Below, piece by piece: positions 1 to 11,618 of a DNA stretch of 64,000 nucleotides. Location of the stretch: positions 17,659,516 to 17,723,515 of the forward strand of contig JALJCS010000015.1 of assembly GCA_023055355.1 (NCBI GenBank). Direction: 5' to 3'. The translations under genes and the position numbers were made by a program. Within the stretch, counting starts at the first letter, position 1, and each line of letters starts with the position of its first letter. The notes under the pieces are model-generated. The model was not told where the DNA came from, ran no database searches, and was given only the letters and a program-made list of their open reading frames with translations. The DNA comes from Agelaius tricolor. Lineage: Eukaryota > Chordata > Aves > Passeriformes > Icteridae.

Positions 1-798
1 TGATACTCAGTGCATGGACTTTCAGGTCTTCATGGTCATGTTATAAATCAGCTGTGAATTAAACCTCTGTCAAAACATGGGATAAAATGGCTCTTCTGGT
101 TGCTGCTATTGTTATATATTGTACAATATAACGTGACCAGTTTCAGAATGGAGTTTCCTGCATTGCTAACAATGTTTCCCATTTGGGAATGCCGTCCATT
201 AACAGTGATACTTTTACATAAGAGCTCACACAAACAGGTGCTGGGTGTTGAGTTTTCTGCTGTGCACAGTTTAATACATTGACAGATTTTAGGTTCATTA
301 GATCATTGTAGGTGATTTTCTCCGTACCACACATTTAGAGTCACTTTAGAGAATAGATTCTTTATGCTGTTGTGCACGCTCTTTATAAATTTTATCTTCA
401 TTATTTGTACCAAAAGGAGATAAATAAAAATAAAAAAATACAATTGGCTAGGGGCTTAAAAGAAAATATCAGGTGACCATCAGAGTTTATCTGTTGGTGT
501 AAAGAGCCCAGTCCTTGGGAACACAACGAGTTGTCACAAGTCTCCACAGACGTACATCACATGTGTTCCCTCTGTTTCCACTGGCTGCTTAATTTTTTTC
601 TGAAAATATCTGGGTCCAAATTTTCATTAAAAAAATGAAAAAATCCAAGAGAAAACTTAGAGGAATACTGCATGTTGAAAAGAAAATGTCTATTTTAATA
701 CCTACTGCTGTCTTCTCTCTCCATACAATATTACCTTTTGCACGATGGGGATGTAACTTCTAGCTAAAAAATATGCACCTGCAGATAAGTACAAACAG

Positions 799-815
799 AT
801 TTGCATTGACTCAGC
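799..815 (+). promoter_or_regulatory. Composite POU octamer plus AP-1/MARE half-site
   Basis: Positions 799-806 read ATTTGCAT, a perfect octamer, and 807-815 read TGACTCAGC, the AP-1 core with the GC extension typical of MAF half-sites. The two motifs abut without a spacer. Both are short and may occur by chance, so regulatory function is inference. Confidence 0.25.
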
Positions 816-1687
816 CCAGCCATGTCAGATTTTGGGGTCTACCCCTCTTCTGCCAGCCCAGATTGCTCCCCACAGCCTGGCTGCTCCCTGATGCCCTGAA
901 ACACCAAAATAACACAGCTTTTTGATTTTTCAGAATTATTTCTTCAGATGGAAATTGTCATGTGCTCATTGGTTTTGTTCTGATTTTGAACAGAATTTTT
1001 TAAACTACCAGAATGTAAAGAAGAGGATTTTTCAAGCTTACACCAGCTCTGCCTTTGATTTTTAAAAGAACTTGTTCACATCTCTTCACACTCAGCCTGG
1101 TCAGTCTTTTGTTTTGCTGTATTCTCATTGTCTGATTCTCCCCACTGCATCCTGCTTCCAATTACGATTTAAATTAAGCTTAAAACTCTATTCCAAACAC
1201 AAAGACTTCTCTTGCCCTCTCCACTGCTTTCATTTCCCTCCACCCCCAGGTTTTCTTTTGTTTCTTTAGCTGCAGAATAGCCTCACAGATCAGCCTGCAG
1301 CTGAAATTCAACCCTTTTGGACGTGTCTCCTCTTCTCTTCTGGGGACTCTTGGATCCCCAACTTGCCTCTTGCTCCCAGTGCCAAATGTCCAAACTTCTT
1401 TGTGAGCACTTATTTTTCATGAAGGGAAAGAAAAGAAAGCCAGGCACAGGAGCATGCAGTGGAATAGGTCGTTCTGTTAGCAGAAACTGATGGCAAGAAT
1501 AAAAATAAATCTCATAGCTCTGACAGTTACTCATTTTAAAAGGACTGATGGGAGACAAGCATAAAAAACAAAAGCCCAAAAGCAGATTTGAGCAAGAGGG
1601 CAAGCAGCATAGATCTAACAACCTAATAAAGCCTCAGCCAAAACAATTTTAGAGAGGAGAGAGCTCCAGCAGAAGGGAGCATATGTT

Positions 1688-1758
1688 TGACTCAGCCTGA
1701 TTAGAAGAAATAAATACAGGTGTAGCCATCCTGGAAAGGAAAACTTCCTGAGTCAGCA
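1688..1758. promoter_or_regulatory. Pair of AP-1/MARE-like sites
   Basis: TGACTCAGC lies at 1688-1696 and TGAGTCAGCA at 1749-1758. The second carries the core plus one full flank of the MAF recognition element. With the site at 807 this makes three copies in under 1 kb. No promoter or exon is visible nearby, so an enhancer role is only possible. Confidence 0.2.
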
Positions 1759-1974
1759 AACACAGACCAGCCCAGGGGTGAGACTATGAAAGATGAGAGC
1801 AAAACTCTCAGTAACCTTGTAAATGGGGTGTGCTTAATTTGGGCAGTCTTGTTTCAAGAAAAGAAAAAAGCAAAAATAGACATAATCCTGAGAAACACCA
1901 AAAAAAACCCCCAGAGAAATAGAAATAAGTGTTTCATTAAAAAGCAATTTTTTGGTTGCATACAACTTTTTTAC

Positions 1975-1998
1975 ATATATATATATATATGTATATAT
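1975..1998. repeat. AT dinucleotide microsatellite
   Basis: An uninterrupted (AT)8 run at 1975-1990 is followed after one G by a further short TA run. It is a simple repeat of a kind common in vertebrate non-coding DNA. Confidence 0.9.
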
Positions 1999-4900
1999 GA
2001 TATTTACACAAAGAGTGAAAAGTCATTCAAAATAAAAGTCACCCTAAAAAAATATAAAAAGGATATCCCAAGTTTACAACTGGATAAATAAGGTATCTAA
2101 AAACTATGGGAGAATCATCTGCAGCTAAAGCACCATCTAAAAATGTAATTCCCTATTCTTTTTAAAGTCAGCTTCAGTTAGCCTTTAAAATTCCTATAAA
2201 GCACAATTCACAATTCAGGGTTTTGCTGAGATGTTAAATTGCACTTTCAAAATATTTAAGATTCATTTCCTACTAAGTGCCAAACTACATCTCAGGAAAA
2301 AGATGTAAATTCATAGAGAGAATTTAAGTAATGTATTCCATGAGAGAACAGCAAAGTGCCACGTTTCTTTTATAGTGACACATTAACCTCCTCATATCAG
2401 CATGTTGAAAGGAAAAAAAATCCCTTCGCTCAACAACACCAAGAAGCCTTATTCTTGCCCATTACTGTTTGTTTCCATTTTTAAGATTCCTTTAAAGAAA
2501 AAAACTTAATGCATCCATGGGTGGGGAATTAGGTAATTTTCATCCCAGACTTCTGAGGGAAATGGCAAAACAAACTGCAGGAAAAAAAAAAAAATACCAT
2601 GGAAGAAACAGGAGGTACTTTTATTTAAGCCAGGACAAAAAACCATTGGTTGTTCAGTCAGGTTTGGTATTCAGGGTAATTTGGGTTGCTACCAAGGAGA
2701 AATAATTATGATGCTTATAAAATATATGTCTTTGTCACAGCTGACCCCAAAGCTTCCCCATTACTGGCACAGCCTCTGCGTGAGGTTCAGAGCTAATCAG
2801 GGTGGAAAAACCATTTTGTTGAGTGAGAAACAGAAAATGCAACTAAACTTTGCTAAAAATAGCCCATGCCAAACTATCCTGGTATTTTGTTTGAAAGCAA
2901 ATCCCCAAAAGCAATAGATTGAGTAATGTGAGGAATGCAGGGGATCTGATTTATCCCAGTGTCTCGGAAGCAGGTGGGATAAGGGGTGCTGGATGCTGGG
3001 AAAGTGGGGAGCTTTGAAGTGCTGCTGATTTGTCTGAATAAAAGCAGGCACAAGAGGAGGAGGGAGGCTAAAAATCATGCCTGCCACGGGTCCTGCTGAA
3101 TTTTCCTATTAATGATACAGACACAAGGAGGAGAAGTGTGTGGATTATATTCCCTAGAGACACACGTTGGAAAGTGCTGCCAACACGAGACGTAGGAAAG
3201 GGGCTGGAGGACACTGGGGCTGAAGGAGATGGGAAGAAATTCAACCTTCTGCAAGGGCACACACATGGAAATTAATAAAATCTTCAGCTAATAGCTAGAG
3301 GCTGCTCTTTTAAGTGTTTCATCCAAAGGCTTTCCCAGTGTGAGATGAGAGCTTGGTAACGAGAGCGCATTTGCCTGCAGCTGCCATGGCTGGCTCCTCT
3401 CCACCACCTTCTCTCTTGCCCCATGGCCTCTCTCCTCTCATGTGGCCTGAAATAAATTTTGTTCATGATCAAAGAACAGTTTCCTCTTACCTTTACACCT
3501 GCTGTATTCCTCTTACATGACAGAGGTGAGTGAAGCACAGAGCCCTGTGTCCTTGCAGGCAGCGGAGGCTCCTCGCTTGGCAGGTCTGTGGGGAAGGGAT
3601 TGTGATGCTCTTTTTGTCTCCCACCCCTCACCTGGTGTCCCTTCCCCATCTCCAGCCTGCTGCTCTTTTACTCCAAATTGAGAAAGTGTTTCCTGAGATT
3701 TATGTGTGTCCTTCTGGAAAGGAAAGGATGTGGTTTTGCCTCTCGAACTCATGGAGGAACTCAGGCACAGGTTTTTGCTGCTCTAAAAGTAGACTGTGGT
3801 TACAGCCTCCACTTCCTGCCCCATCTGCCTTCTAACCTTGGCATTAACAGCAAGAAGAAGTCTTTTACTCAAAGTTGACAAATTAGTTCTGGAATAGGGT
3901 CAGGGCTCTGAATCCCATTTTCACAGCACCTCCTATCTCATGGATGTGGCTCAGTGCTAAACCGTGGATCTGTGGAGGATTTCAAATACACCCCTCTCTT
4001 TAGTATTTCCTAAGGCAGGCTTAAGTGTTCCCTGATTTACTCACTGCCCACTTTGAATCTCATTCTGAGGCACTTAATCCTCTCCCTTCACCCCAGAGGG
4101 AATTCAGGCATCTCACTCAACTCTGTGAACTCTGTTCCTGGAATAAAGCCTGCAACCACCAGGCACAAGCTCCAAAAAGCCTCTTTCTGTTTAGGAGGCC
4201 AAGTTTTGGGTTCTAATGGCACTAATCATCTCAGAGGCCATGGCCCAACCACTTGTATGACACAGCTCCAGCACTGCCTTGAAACCTCATGTCTGGCTCT
4301 TGATACCAAACTGTGGGATGAGTACATTTCTCCAGTGGAAGCTGCTCATCAAATCATTTAGCCCAAGAAAGGTTCCTAAAAGGAGCAATATCCTGACAGG
4401 CAGGGGAGGAACAGGAGAGTTTATCTGTGCTAGAAAGAGGTTTTATAGCCCTGAAATGACATTTTATTTCTCCCTGAAACTTTTAGGTCTAAATACTGTG
4501 TAAACAAGGGATCCCTTGTAAATAAATTTAAGGGGTGGGTAGTGATTCTGCAGGTATCTGAGAGAGAATTGTGCCTAAGCAGGAAGAGGAGGTTATTCCC
4601 TGTCAGATCATCTGGATCCTTTCATGGTTTCCAAATTCAGGCTGTCAAACCACAACAACATGAAATGCAGCTGGACAGAACAACAATCTTAGCAATACAT
4701 GAACCAGATCCTTCCCCACAGGAGGGCAAGCATGTACCTTTCAAAGAATAGAAATTTTAAAGTGGAAACCCATCATCAGCCTTGGACTGGGGGCTTGAAT
4801 GATCTCACAGCATCACCCTGATATGGATCCATAGCTTGAGGGCCATGTTTTCCATGTCTGAGAGTGGCAGTGAGGTGACCAAGTGTCTCCCTTCCTGCTG

Positions 4901-7900
4901 CCACACTGTAGCCTTCCTCTTCACATCCCCTTCACTGACCTTCTCTTTTTTCAAATTACTCTTTTCTGGTATCTTTCACCTGTCACAAAGCTTTAACTGC
5001 TTAAACCTTCCCAGAGCAGCTACTGCACAAATGGAGCTCTGCCCTGCCCTGCTGCTCCTTCCCACTGCACTGGCTTTGGGTCCCAGCTGCACACCAGTGG
5101 TTTCCTGGCTGCATCTGTCGTGCCACAAGCCCTAAGAATCATCCCATTTTCCTGGTTTCTAAATGCTGTTACAATTATTTCTCCACCTTCCATGACATCT
5201 TCTTGTCCCTTAGCTAAATGGACTAAATTTAAGTGCCAGGAACCCAGCTAGGTGAACAGAGCAGGGCTGAGATTGAATGGAGAAAATCCCTGGAGTTATC
5301 GATCCAGTTGGTTTCCCAATATAGTTTACCATAGTCCAGGCTTTTAACACCACCCAGGAATACAGGGCTTGACAAATGGCCACTGAAATCCAGTGCTGAA
5401 GTTTTGAAAAGCTTTATTTAAATGAATTTTCCTTGGCATTTTCTTTACAAGTTATAAAAAGCCTCTTTCTTGCTTCAGTAGTTATATTGTGTGTATTCTC
5501 TTGGACTTTCATACTCATTCCCTCTTGTTTGGAAGTCAAACAAATTTATCTCCAGCTTTCATCTACTTCAAAAAGGGTATTTGTTTGCTGCTGTTATGTC
5601 TGTGGTACACATCAAAACCGTGCAGGCTTATCAAGTGTTAACAGTGTTTATCTCTAAATTTTGCAGTTGTTTTCAGACACATTGAAATGTGTTTTCCTCA
5701 TGTTCAGCCATATTTCATTAAGAGAATGTTATGGCTTTTATAATCTTTGAGTGCTAGTTTTAAGATAGATGCATACGAATATCTGTCACATTTAATTATC
5801 TCCTCCATCAAATTCAGTAAGTGGCCTATTAAGAGCAAAATGACTGGTTCATACACTCATTAGAAAAGGGAGATTTCATGGTACAACAAAGAGGAAACTA
5901 AATTTTTATTTCTGACTCTACAAGAAAGAAGAGAGAAATCACAATGCTTAAAGAGGAATGTTTAATCTCTTGTACGAGCTGAAAGAATCCAGAAGATTTG
6001 CTTTATGCTATTGGTACCAGTTAAAGATCCCTTTATCAATGTATGGGGAGAGTGGAAGTTATAATTAAATAAGTAATCAGTGGCCTATATAAACGAGCTG
6101 TTTTCAGCTTAGTTTTCAATGCATAGGCCAAAAAAATCCACTTGGGCTCACTCCTCACAACACAAACCAGGCATGATTTTGCACCATGAGTACTGATTGG
6201 AAATGGTTGAACTCTGTGACAAGGCACCAAAGGAATTTTTCCTTCTGCTGTGTGGTCAAGGACAGCATTATATTCCCCATCTGGACTCGACCTTGGGCAG
6301 CAGGGCTGGCTGGCTGGCTTTCTCTCAACTCAGGAGCAGTTCTGTGATGGATTTCTGTGCACCACAAGCAGCTCACTGGTGCCACAGTGACCCTGCTCAG
6401 GTTGCCCTCGATCCTGAAGTCCCTTCTGCTCCCAGATGTTGAACTTTGCTGCCCATGTGGAGCTGCCTGGTGGTGGCCACCCCTGGAGACCAGGTCAGAG
6501 GCTTTGTGGCACCACCCCTTCTTCTCCTCCTTCTCTTCTTTCTGGGCCATTCCTCTGGTTCCACATTTCCTGCCTCCTTTGGAATTTAAGGTCTGAACCA
6601 TGTTGTACTTCAGTGGCTGGATCAGCACTTGCTCTGCCTCACCTTGGAGTCTGTCCATGAATATGAAAGAAGAGGAGATAATGCCCATTTAATAGATAAT
6701 GTCCATTTTATAGAAACCATAACTGAAGTTGGTATTTTCCATTCCAGGTTACCTCAGCTTCATCCCACGTTTCTTATGACTGACCCCAAAGAAGAACAGT
6801 TGGTTTATCACCTTATTATTTTTATAATCTGTTACTTTTCCAGGATGCTGAGTTTTTCTATTGTTTTCTTGCACTACCCTTCCTCTTCTGCTTTCCTTGC
6901 CTCCTTTTGGGAATACCCTGGGTTCCTCTAAGCTCCTGTCTTGCCCCTGCCAAGTGGGATCCAGCTCAAGGACAGAGGAGGGCCCTGCTCTGACAGCTGA
7001 GGGCATGGCTGGAGAGGAGAGGCATGGTGAGATGTGCAGTTCTGGGGCTGGGGGGAAGAGACACCTTTAGCTTTATTTATGGCAGTGCTGCCCCTCCCTG
7101 CGACCTTTATCTTCCCTTTTAAGACCTTGAAAAGTTTAGATGTAAAATTTCCATTATTGTATTCATGCTTTGTGGTTTTGTGCACTACCTGGTGACTCCT
7201 CCCCCCTATTTATCCCCATGTCATGAGCTGTCACAAAAATACAGCTAAAGATGGCCATTTGCACGCCCATCCTTCTTTTCTACTCCACTTCTCTTCCTCC
7301 TGATCTCCATGGCCCAGTAATCCCCATCTGTCCTTCTGCTCAGTCCCTTGGCATCCTCCTGCAGGTTTTTCTGCAGGCAAATAAACTCACTTTACAATTG
7401 AGGCATGTGGGCTAACTGGATCAAGCAGCAGTTCTGCTGCTGAGGACAGTGAATACAATTTTTCATCATCATCAACAGTAAAGTGTGTTTTCAAGTACTG
7501 GATTTGCTGCTGTGCTTCGGAGTGGTGGATTTATAACCTCAGAAAATCAGGATCTGAGGATGTACATATATTATCTCCAAGGAGCACAGCAATCTGTAGT
7601 AATAGGGAGATTTTTTTCTGCAGATAGCTCGTAGTGTGAGCCTCATAAAGGTTTCATCTAACAAAGCTATGCAAGGCTTTTAAGCCAGATCTCAATACAA
7701 GTCCTAATTTATTTTTCCCATTTAAACAAATGGCCAGATTTTCAGAAGTGTTAGTGAAAAAGTTTGCCTCTTTTGGGCTCAGGAGCCAGGTTCAGAAGTG
7801 AGAACTTGAAAGAGGTGCACATTTCCTGGGAAGCAGAGCTTGCTTGCAAGAGCAGAGGGGCTGCAACAGGGAAGTACATCCCAGCTCCTTCCCATTTTCC

Positions 7901-8188
7901 TTTGATGCTTTGTGTTTGGTTGGTGCACAAAAAAAAAAAAAAAAGTAGGTGGAAAGTTTTAAGTTTATAAGGAAACATTCTACTGTCTCCTATATCATTT
8001 CTTGATAAAACCTTATTAAACCCCAAACCCCCAAAACCTAATTAAATAAAAAACCCGTACCAAACCCCTTGAAGCTGACATCTCTATTTTTTCCCTAAGT
8101 ACAGTTCTAACTGCCCAAAAGAAATCAAACTACAGTGGTTTATACAGAAAAATCTCTCTGCTGCTTGTCCTGATAAAGCAGTACTTAC
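1999..8188. other. Gene-free stretch
   Basis: Open frames are at most 177 codons (minus strand, 6155-6688); they show no family motif and no supporting splice structure. GC rises locally at 6.3-7.05 kb without CpG enrichment. An A16 run lies at 7929-7944, and an A/C-rich tract at 8017-8063 gives clustered G-runs on the minus strand. No transposon is recognised. I see nothing else to annotate. Confidence 0.55.
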
Positions 8189-8223
8189 GTGCTTGCAGGT
8201 GTTCCACAATCTGCTTGGAAAAT
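8189..8223 (-). other. Candidate 35-bp microexon (minus strand)
   Basis: On the minus strand a pyrimidine-rich acceptor (GCTTCTTTCACAG) ends at 8224, and a consensus donor GTAAGT begins at 8188, with 35 bp between. A plausible branch point (GCTAAAT) lies about 30 nt upstream of the acceptor, and no AG occurs between them. All three frames are open; the second reads FSKQIVEHLQA, which looks protein-like, but I cannot assign it to a gene. A 35-bp exon is not a multiple of three, so skipping would shift frame. No partner exon is identified in the window. It may be chance pairing of splice signals or a non-coding exon. Confidence 0.25.
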
Positions 8224-8829
8224 CTGTGAAAGAAGCATCATGTAACATATTTAGCTACTAAGAGGGAGAAATTGCTACATTATTATCATTTCTTTATTGT
8301 TAGATCATTTGATTATTTTGCAAGCCTTTCACCATATGTTGCTAATTGACGTACAACGGATGTGTGCTCTGTTGTCTTCATTAATTTGTAGAAACCAAAT
8401 ATTTTGTTTTTCACTTAAACTCGCTAAGATCCAGTCTGAAAAAAAATTCCATAATTAGGCTCACACTGTTTGTAGAGTGCAGCAAGAGCATCCTGGCACT
8501 GTCAGCTGGGGAGGAGGAGGAGAAGGGAGAGAAGAATGAGCCGTGTGAGTGAAAACTGCAGGCTAAAGAGATATTGGCACGAGCAATTACACTTTGCAGT
8601 GTCCCTCAGCTAACTGTGCTTTGGGAAAGGGAAAATCAAATAAACTGTTAATATACCATCCTGAAATGAAGATATTGCTGGAAACAAATCAGCCCAGCTC
8701 GGAGGAGTGCAAAGGACTGGAGCTTTTGGAAGTGCTGGGATCTGCAGCCTCCATCCCCTTTGGCACTGGTTTGTGCCAGAAGGGCCTCACAAAACCTCAC
8801 CCCAGCCAGCCCAGCACTTCTTTCCACTG
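8224..8829. other. Gene-free stretch with AT-rich, possibly conserved segment
   Basis: The first 200 bases are AT-rich and non-repetitive, with several ATTA/TAAT homeodomain cores, a texture often seen in conserved non-coding elements beside splice sites. This is an impression only. No coding frame or repeat is recognised before the minisatellite at 8830. Confidence 0.4.
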
Positions 8830-9308
8830 TGTGTTAATTCTGGTGACTGTCTGGTGTTAATTCCCAGTGTTAATTCTGGTGATTGGTGGTAATTCCCATT
8901 GTTAATGCTGGTGGCTGTCTGGTGGCAATTCCCAGTGTTAATTCTGGTGATTGGTGGTAATTCCCATTGTTAATGCTGGTGGCTGTCTGGTGGCAATTCC
9001 CAGTGTTAATTCTGGTGATTGGTGGTAATTCCCAGTGTTAATGCTGGTGACTGTCTGGTGGCAATTCCCAGTGTTAATTCTGGTGATTGGTGGTAATTCC
9101 CATTGTTAATGCTGGTGGCTGTCTGGTGGCAATTCCCAGTGTTAATTCTGGTGATTGGTGGTAATTCCATTGTTAATGCTGGTGGCTGTCTGGTGGCAAT
9201 TCCCAGTGTTAATTCTGGTGATTGGTGGTAATTCCCATTGTTAATGCTGGTGGCTGTCTGGTGGCAATTCCCAGTGTTAATTCCCAGTGTTAATTCTGGT
9301 GCCTGTCC
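8830..9308 (+). repeat. Minisatellite, 68-bp unit made of two related ~34-bp halves
   Basis: The marker GATTGGTGG recurs at 8881, 8949, 9017, 9085, 9153 and 9220, giving a period of 68, 68, 68, 68 and 67 bp. The last interval is one base short because of a missing C. Each unit has a half containing GGTGATTGGTGG and a half containing GGTGGCTGTCTGGTGG, each followed by an AATTCCCA and a GTTAAT block, so the 68-mer is a dimer of diverged ~32- and ~36-bp monomers. Copies are nearly identical, with rare substitutions (one copy has GGTGACTGTCTGG). The array starts and ends in partial monomers. The minus-strand open frame 9581-9006 runs through it, shifting phase in each copy, and is not considered a gene. 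Confidence 0.95.
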
Positions 9309-10960
9309 TGCATGGTGCTGCCTGCTCCTGCTGTGCTGCAGAGCAGAGATCCTAAACCAGGTAGGACTTCTCAGCCCCTTCAGAAGATTAATTAGAGTGA
9401 GGTTGAACAGCCATGGTCTCTTCCCCACTCCTTTTGCCCAGTCCTCAGAGCAGAGGGGAGGCTGGAATGCACAGCACTGCCATGGAGCCTCAGGGAGCTG
9501 CTCTTTTCCTTCCCTTAAATCATGGTGATTTAATGGCTGGTTTAAAAGACCACAAGTCTGGGCTGCCAAGCTGCTTCCCAAGCTCCACTTTTGCCCTCAG
9601 CACTCTGACTTTCTGCCACACATCTCTGGAAATCCTGAATCCATCCTCTATAAGAAATTCAATATTGCTGTTATGTTACAGGGCCTCATTAACATGAGTA
9701 AAATCCTCTCCTAAAAGGCACCATAGAGCGACAGAACTTTATCTTTTCCCTTTCTAGCAGTGATTACTTTTCCATCCCTGTCATTCAGAGGAATGAGCTT
9801 CATATTTATTTAGAACCTGAGATTTTGGATTTACTATGCAAAAAAAAATCTGCAGAGTTGACAGGCCACTTTTTTCCTAGGAGACCTCCAATGGATGCTT
9901 GCAGACACTCCACCATTTTCCCCAGTAAAAGTTCTGGGTCTTGTCCAATGTCCTTGGTAAATTATCATAGTGTTTTTTGCCTTAAGAGCAGGAAGTAATC
10001 AGTGGTCTAAAAAAAAAAAAGGAGAAAATTGACTGCCTATCTCTCTGGCTAGATATACATCCAGAAAAAGAACTGAACACAGCAAAGCAATAACAGAAGT
10101 TGATCAATCTTATATGCTGTGGCACTCACAGATGTATACTCCCAAAGATGAATTTTCTGTCACAAGTCCAAACCACTAAAGCATGAGGAATAGCAGTAGC
10201 AGATTCCGCTGATTGTAAGAAGCAGGAGTCTCTGATAGTTATCTAAATATCTCATATAAAATGATTATTTTCTGTCTTGAGGCTTGCCTTCCAGGTAGAA
10301 ATGGAATATTGCCTCTAAATGTTATTAAGGAACAGATGGGTCTGCACTCCAGATCAGCTTTCCCTCCAATAGCAGCAAAGCTCTTCATCATTGAGAGGCT
10401 GAACGTTTGCCTGAAACTCATGAATTGCTACAAACCAGCTCTGCTCAGGATGGGGCTGTGTCAGTAGATCTCCAAGAAATAAAACAGAAAGCACCAGAAA
10501 AGGCTTGTAAAGCCACCCAGACAGGCTTTTTTATTTTAACATGAAAGCACAGTTTGAATTCTTTCTAATTTCTCTAAAGGAGAGCCAAATCAGCTCAAGT
10601 TTGTGGCAGCTGAAGGACACCGACTGACTTAGTGGCAATAATGTGCAAACAAAAGCAACAACTGCTGTAGCTGGCACTTTTGCAGAAGTTTCAGCTGTGG
10701 CTTTGCAGCATGACTGGCACATCTCTCAGATGTGCTTGTTCTGGCAGAGAAGCCAGAGGCTGGTTTTCCTTGGCACTGCCCACAGCTGGTGACGTGTGGC
10801 ACGAGGCAGGAGCAGAGGGAACAGGCTCCTGTCCTGGGTCACAGGGGTTCTGCTGCACTGAAAGCAGAGCTGAGGCTCCCATCAGCTGGGTTGCATCACC
10901 ATTAAAATAAAAAAAAAATCACCAAAATCAGATAAAAGGTGCAGGTTCTCTGAGTTCTCC
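9309..10960. other. Gene-free stretch
   Basis: Unique DNA between the minisatellite and the LTR. It has A-runs at 9840-9848 and 10009-10020. No open frame over about 96 codons outside the array and no recognised transposon is present. Confidence 0.55.
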
Positions 10961-11618
10961 TGTCTTAGGCTGGAGATGCAAGATGTGGCTGGGGGTGTGT
11001 GCTCTATTTCCATCTGTCAGAGCTGGGGCAGTTATCTCTGTCCATTGGGCAGTTTTTCTTTATCTCTCCCACACCCAATCCTCCCTCCAGGAGATCTCTG
11101 CTGTCCATGGCCAGTGAGTGTCCCTGCAGGGCTGATCCAATTCCATCATCCCATGGGGAGATGCTCCGCCCAGGGGAGGAGTCAAGAATTCCTACCTGGA
11201 TGTAATCTGAGGTTTGGAACTCCACAGCAGCCTTTTCCTGCTGGATTCCCAGAGGGAGCCCAGGCCCATCTGCAGCAGCCCTGGAGCTGCAGAGGCAAAC
11301 TCCCCCCTTGTGCAGGATCCCTGCTCCAGCAGAGCCACAGCTGGCACTGCAGGAGGGCTGAGCCCCCATGGGATGGGGCTGTGCCACCCCCTGACACACA
11401 GGAGGACAGCTCCTATTCTGACTGTAGTAGTTTTTTTGTACTATTGCATTTGTATTTTTAATTTACCTATTAAAGAACTGTTATTCCTATTCCCATCTTT
11501 ACCTGAGAGCCCCTTAGTTTCAAAATTACAATGATTCAGAGGGAGGGGTTTTATATTTTCTATTTCAGGGGAGGCTCCTGCCTTCCTTAGCAGACACCTG
11601 TCTGTTCAAACCAAGGCA
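10961..11618 (+). mobile_element. Solo LTR of a passerine endogenous retrovirus
   Basis: About 658 bp beginning TGTCTTAGG and ending CCAAGGCA, which are imperfect inverted termini (TGYCTTRG) and fit the TG...CA rule. The 3' third carries ATTAAA at 11469-11474 followed by a stretch I recognise from an abundant songbird LTR family. That polyadenylation signal sets the plus orientation. Flanks read TCTCC on the left and CCTCC on the right, a 5-bp target duplication with one mismatch. No gag, pol or env-like frame lies beside it, so it is most likely the product of LTR-LTR recombination. A 161-codon frame inside (10976-11461) is incidental. The Repbase name and ERV class are not assigned. Confidence 0.85.

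Larger units (their letters stand above)
1..1974. other. Gene-free stretch, unique AT-leaning DNA
   Basis: No open frame here exceeds about 112 codons and none resembles a known protein. No LINE, LTR or tandem array is recognisable. The only items worth naming are three AP-1/MARE-like sites (807-815, 1688-1696, 1749-1758), the first directly joined to a POU octamer. Short A-runs occur at 425-440 and 630-640. I read this as intergenic or intronic sequence. Confidence 0.6.

Noticed and set aside
6155..6688. 177-codon minus frame
   Set aside because: No family motif, low-complexity Lys/Glu stretch, no splice or promoter support.
8830..9308. CRISPR-like array
   Set aside because: Repeats are contiguous with no unique spacers, and the surrounding sequence is vertebrate. 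The same holds for 60166-60886.
9006..9581. 191-codon minus-strand frame as a gene
   Set aside because: Most of it is the 68-bp array read in changing phase. The repetitive Asn/His/Thr peptide follows from the DNA repeat.
10976..11461. 161-codon plus frame as a gene
   Set aside because: It lies entirely within the solo LTR, which is non-coding control sequence.
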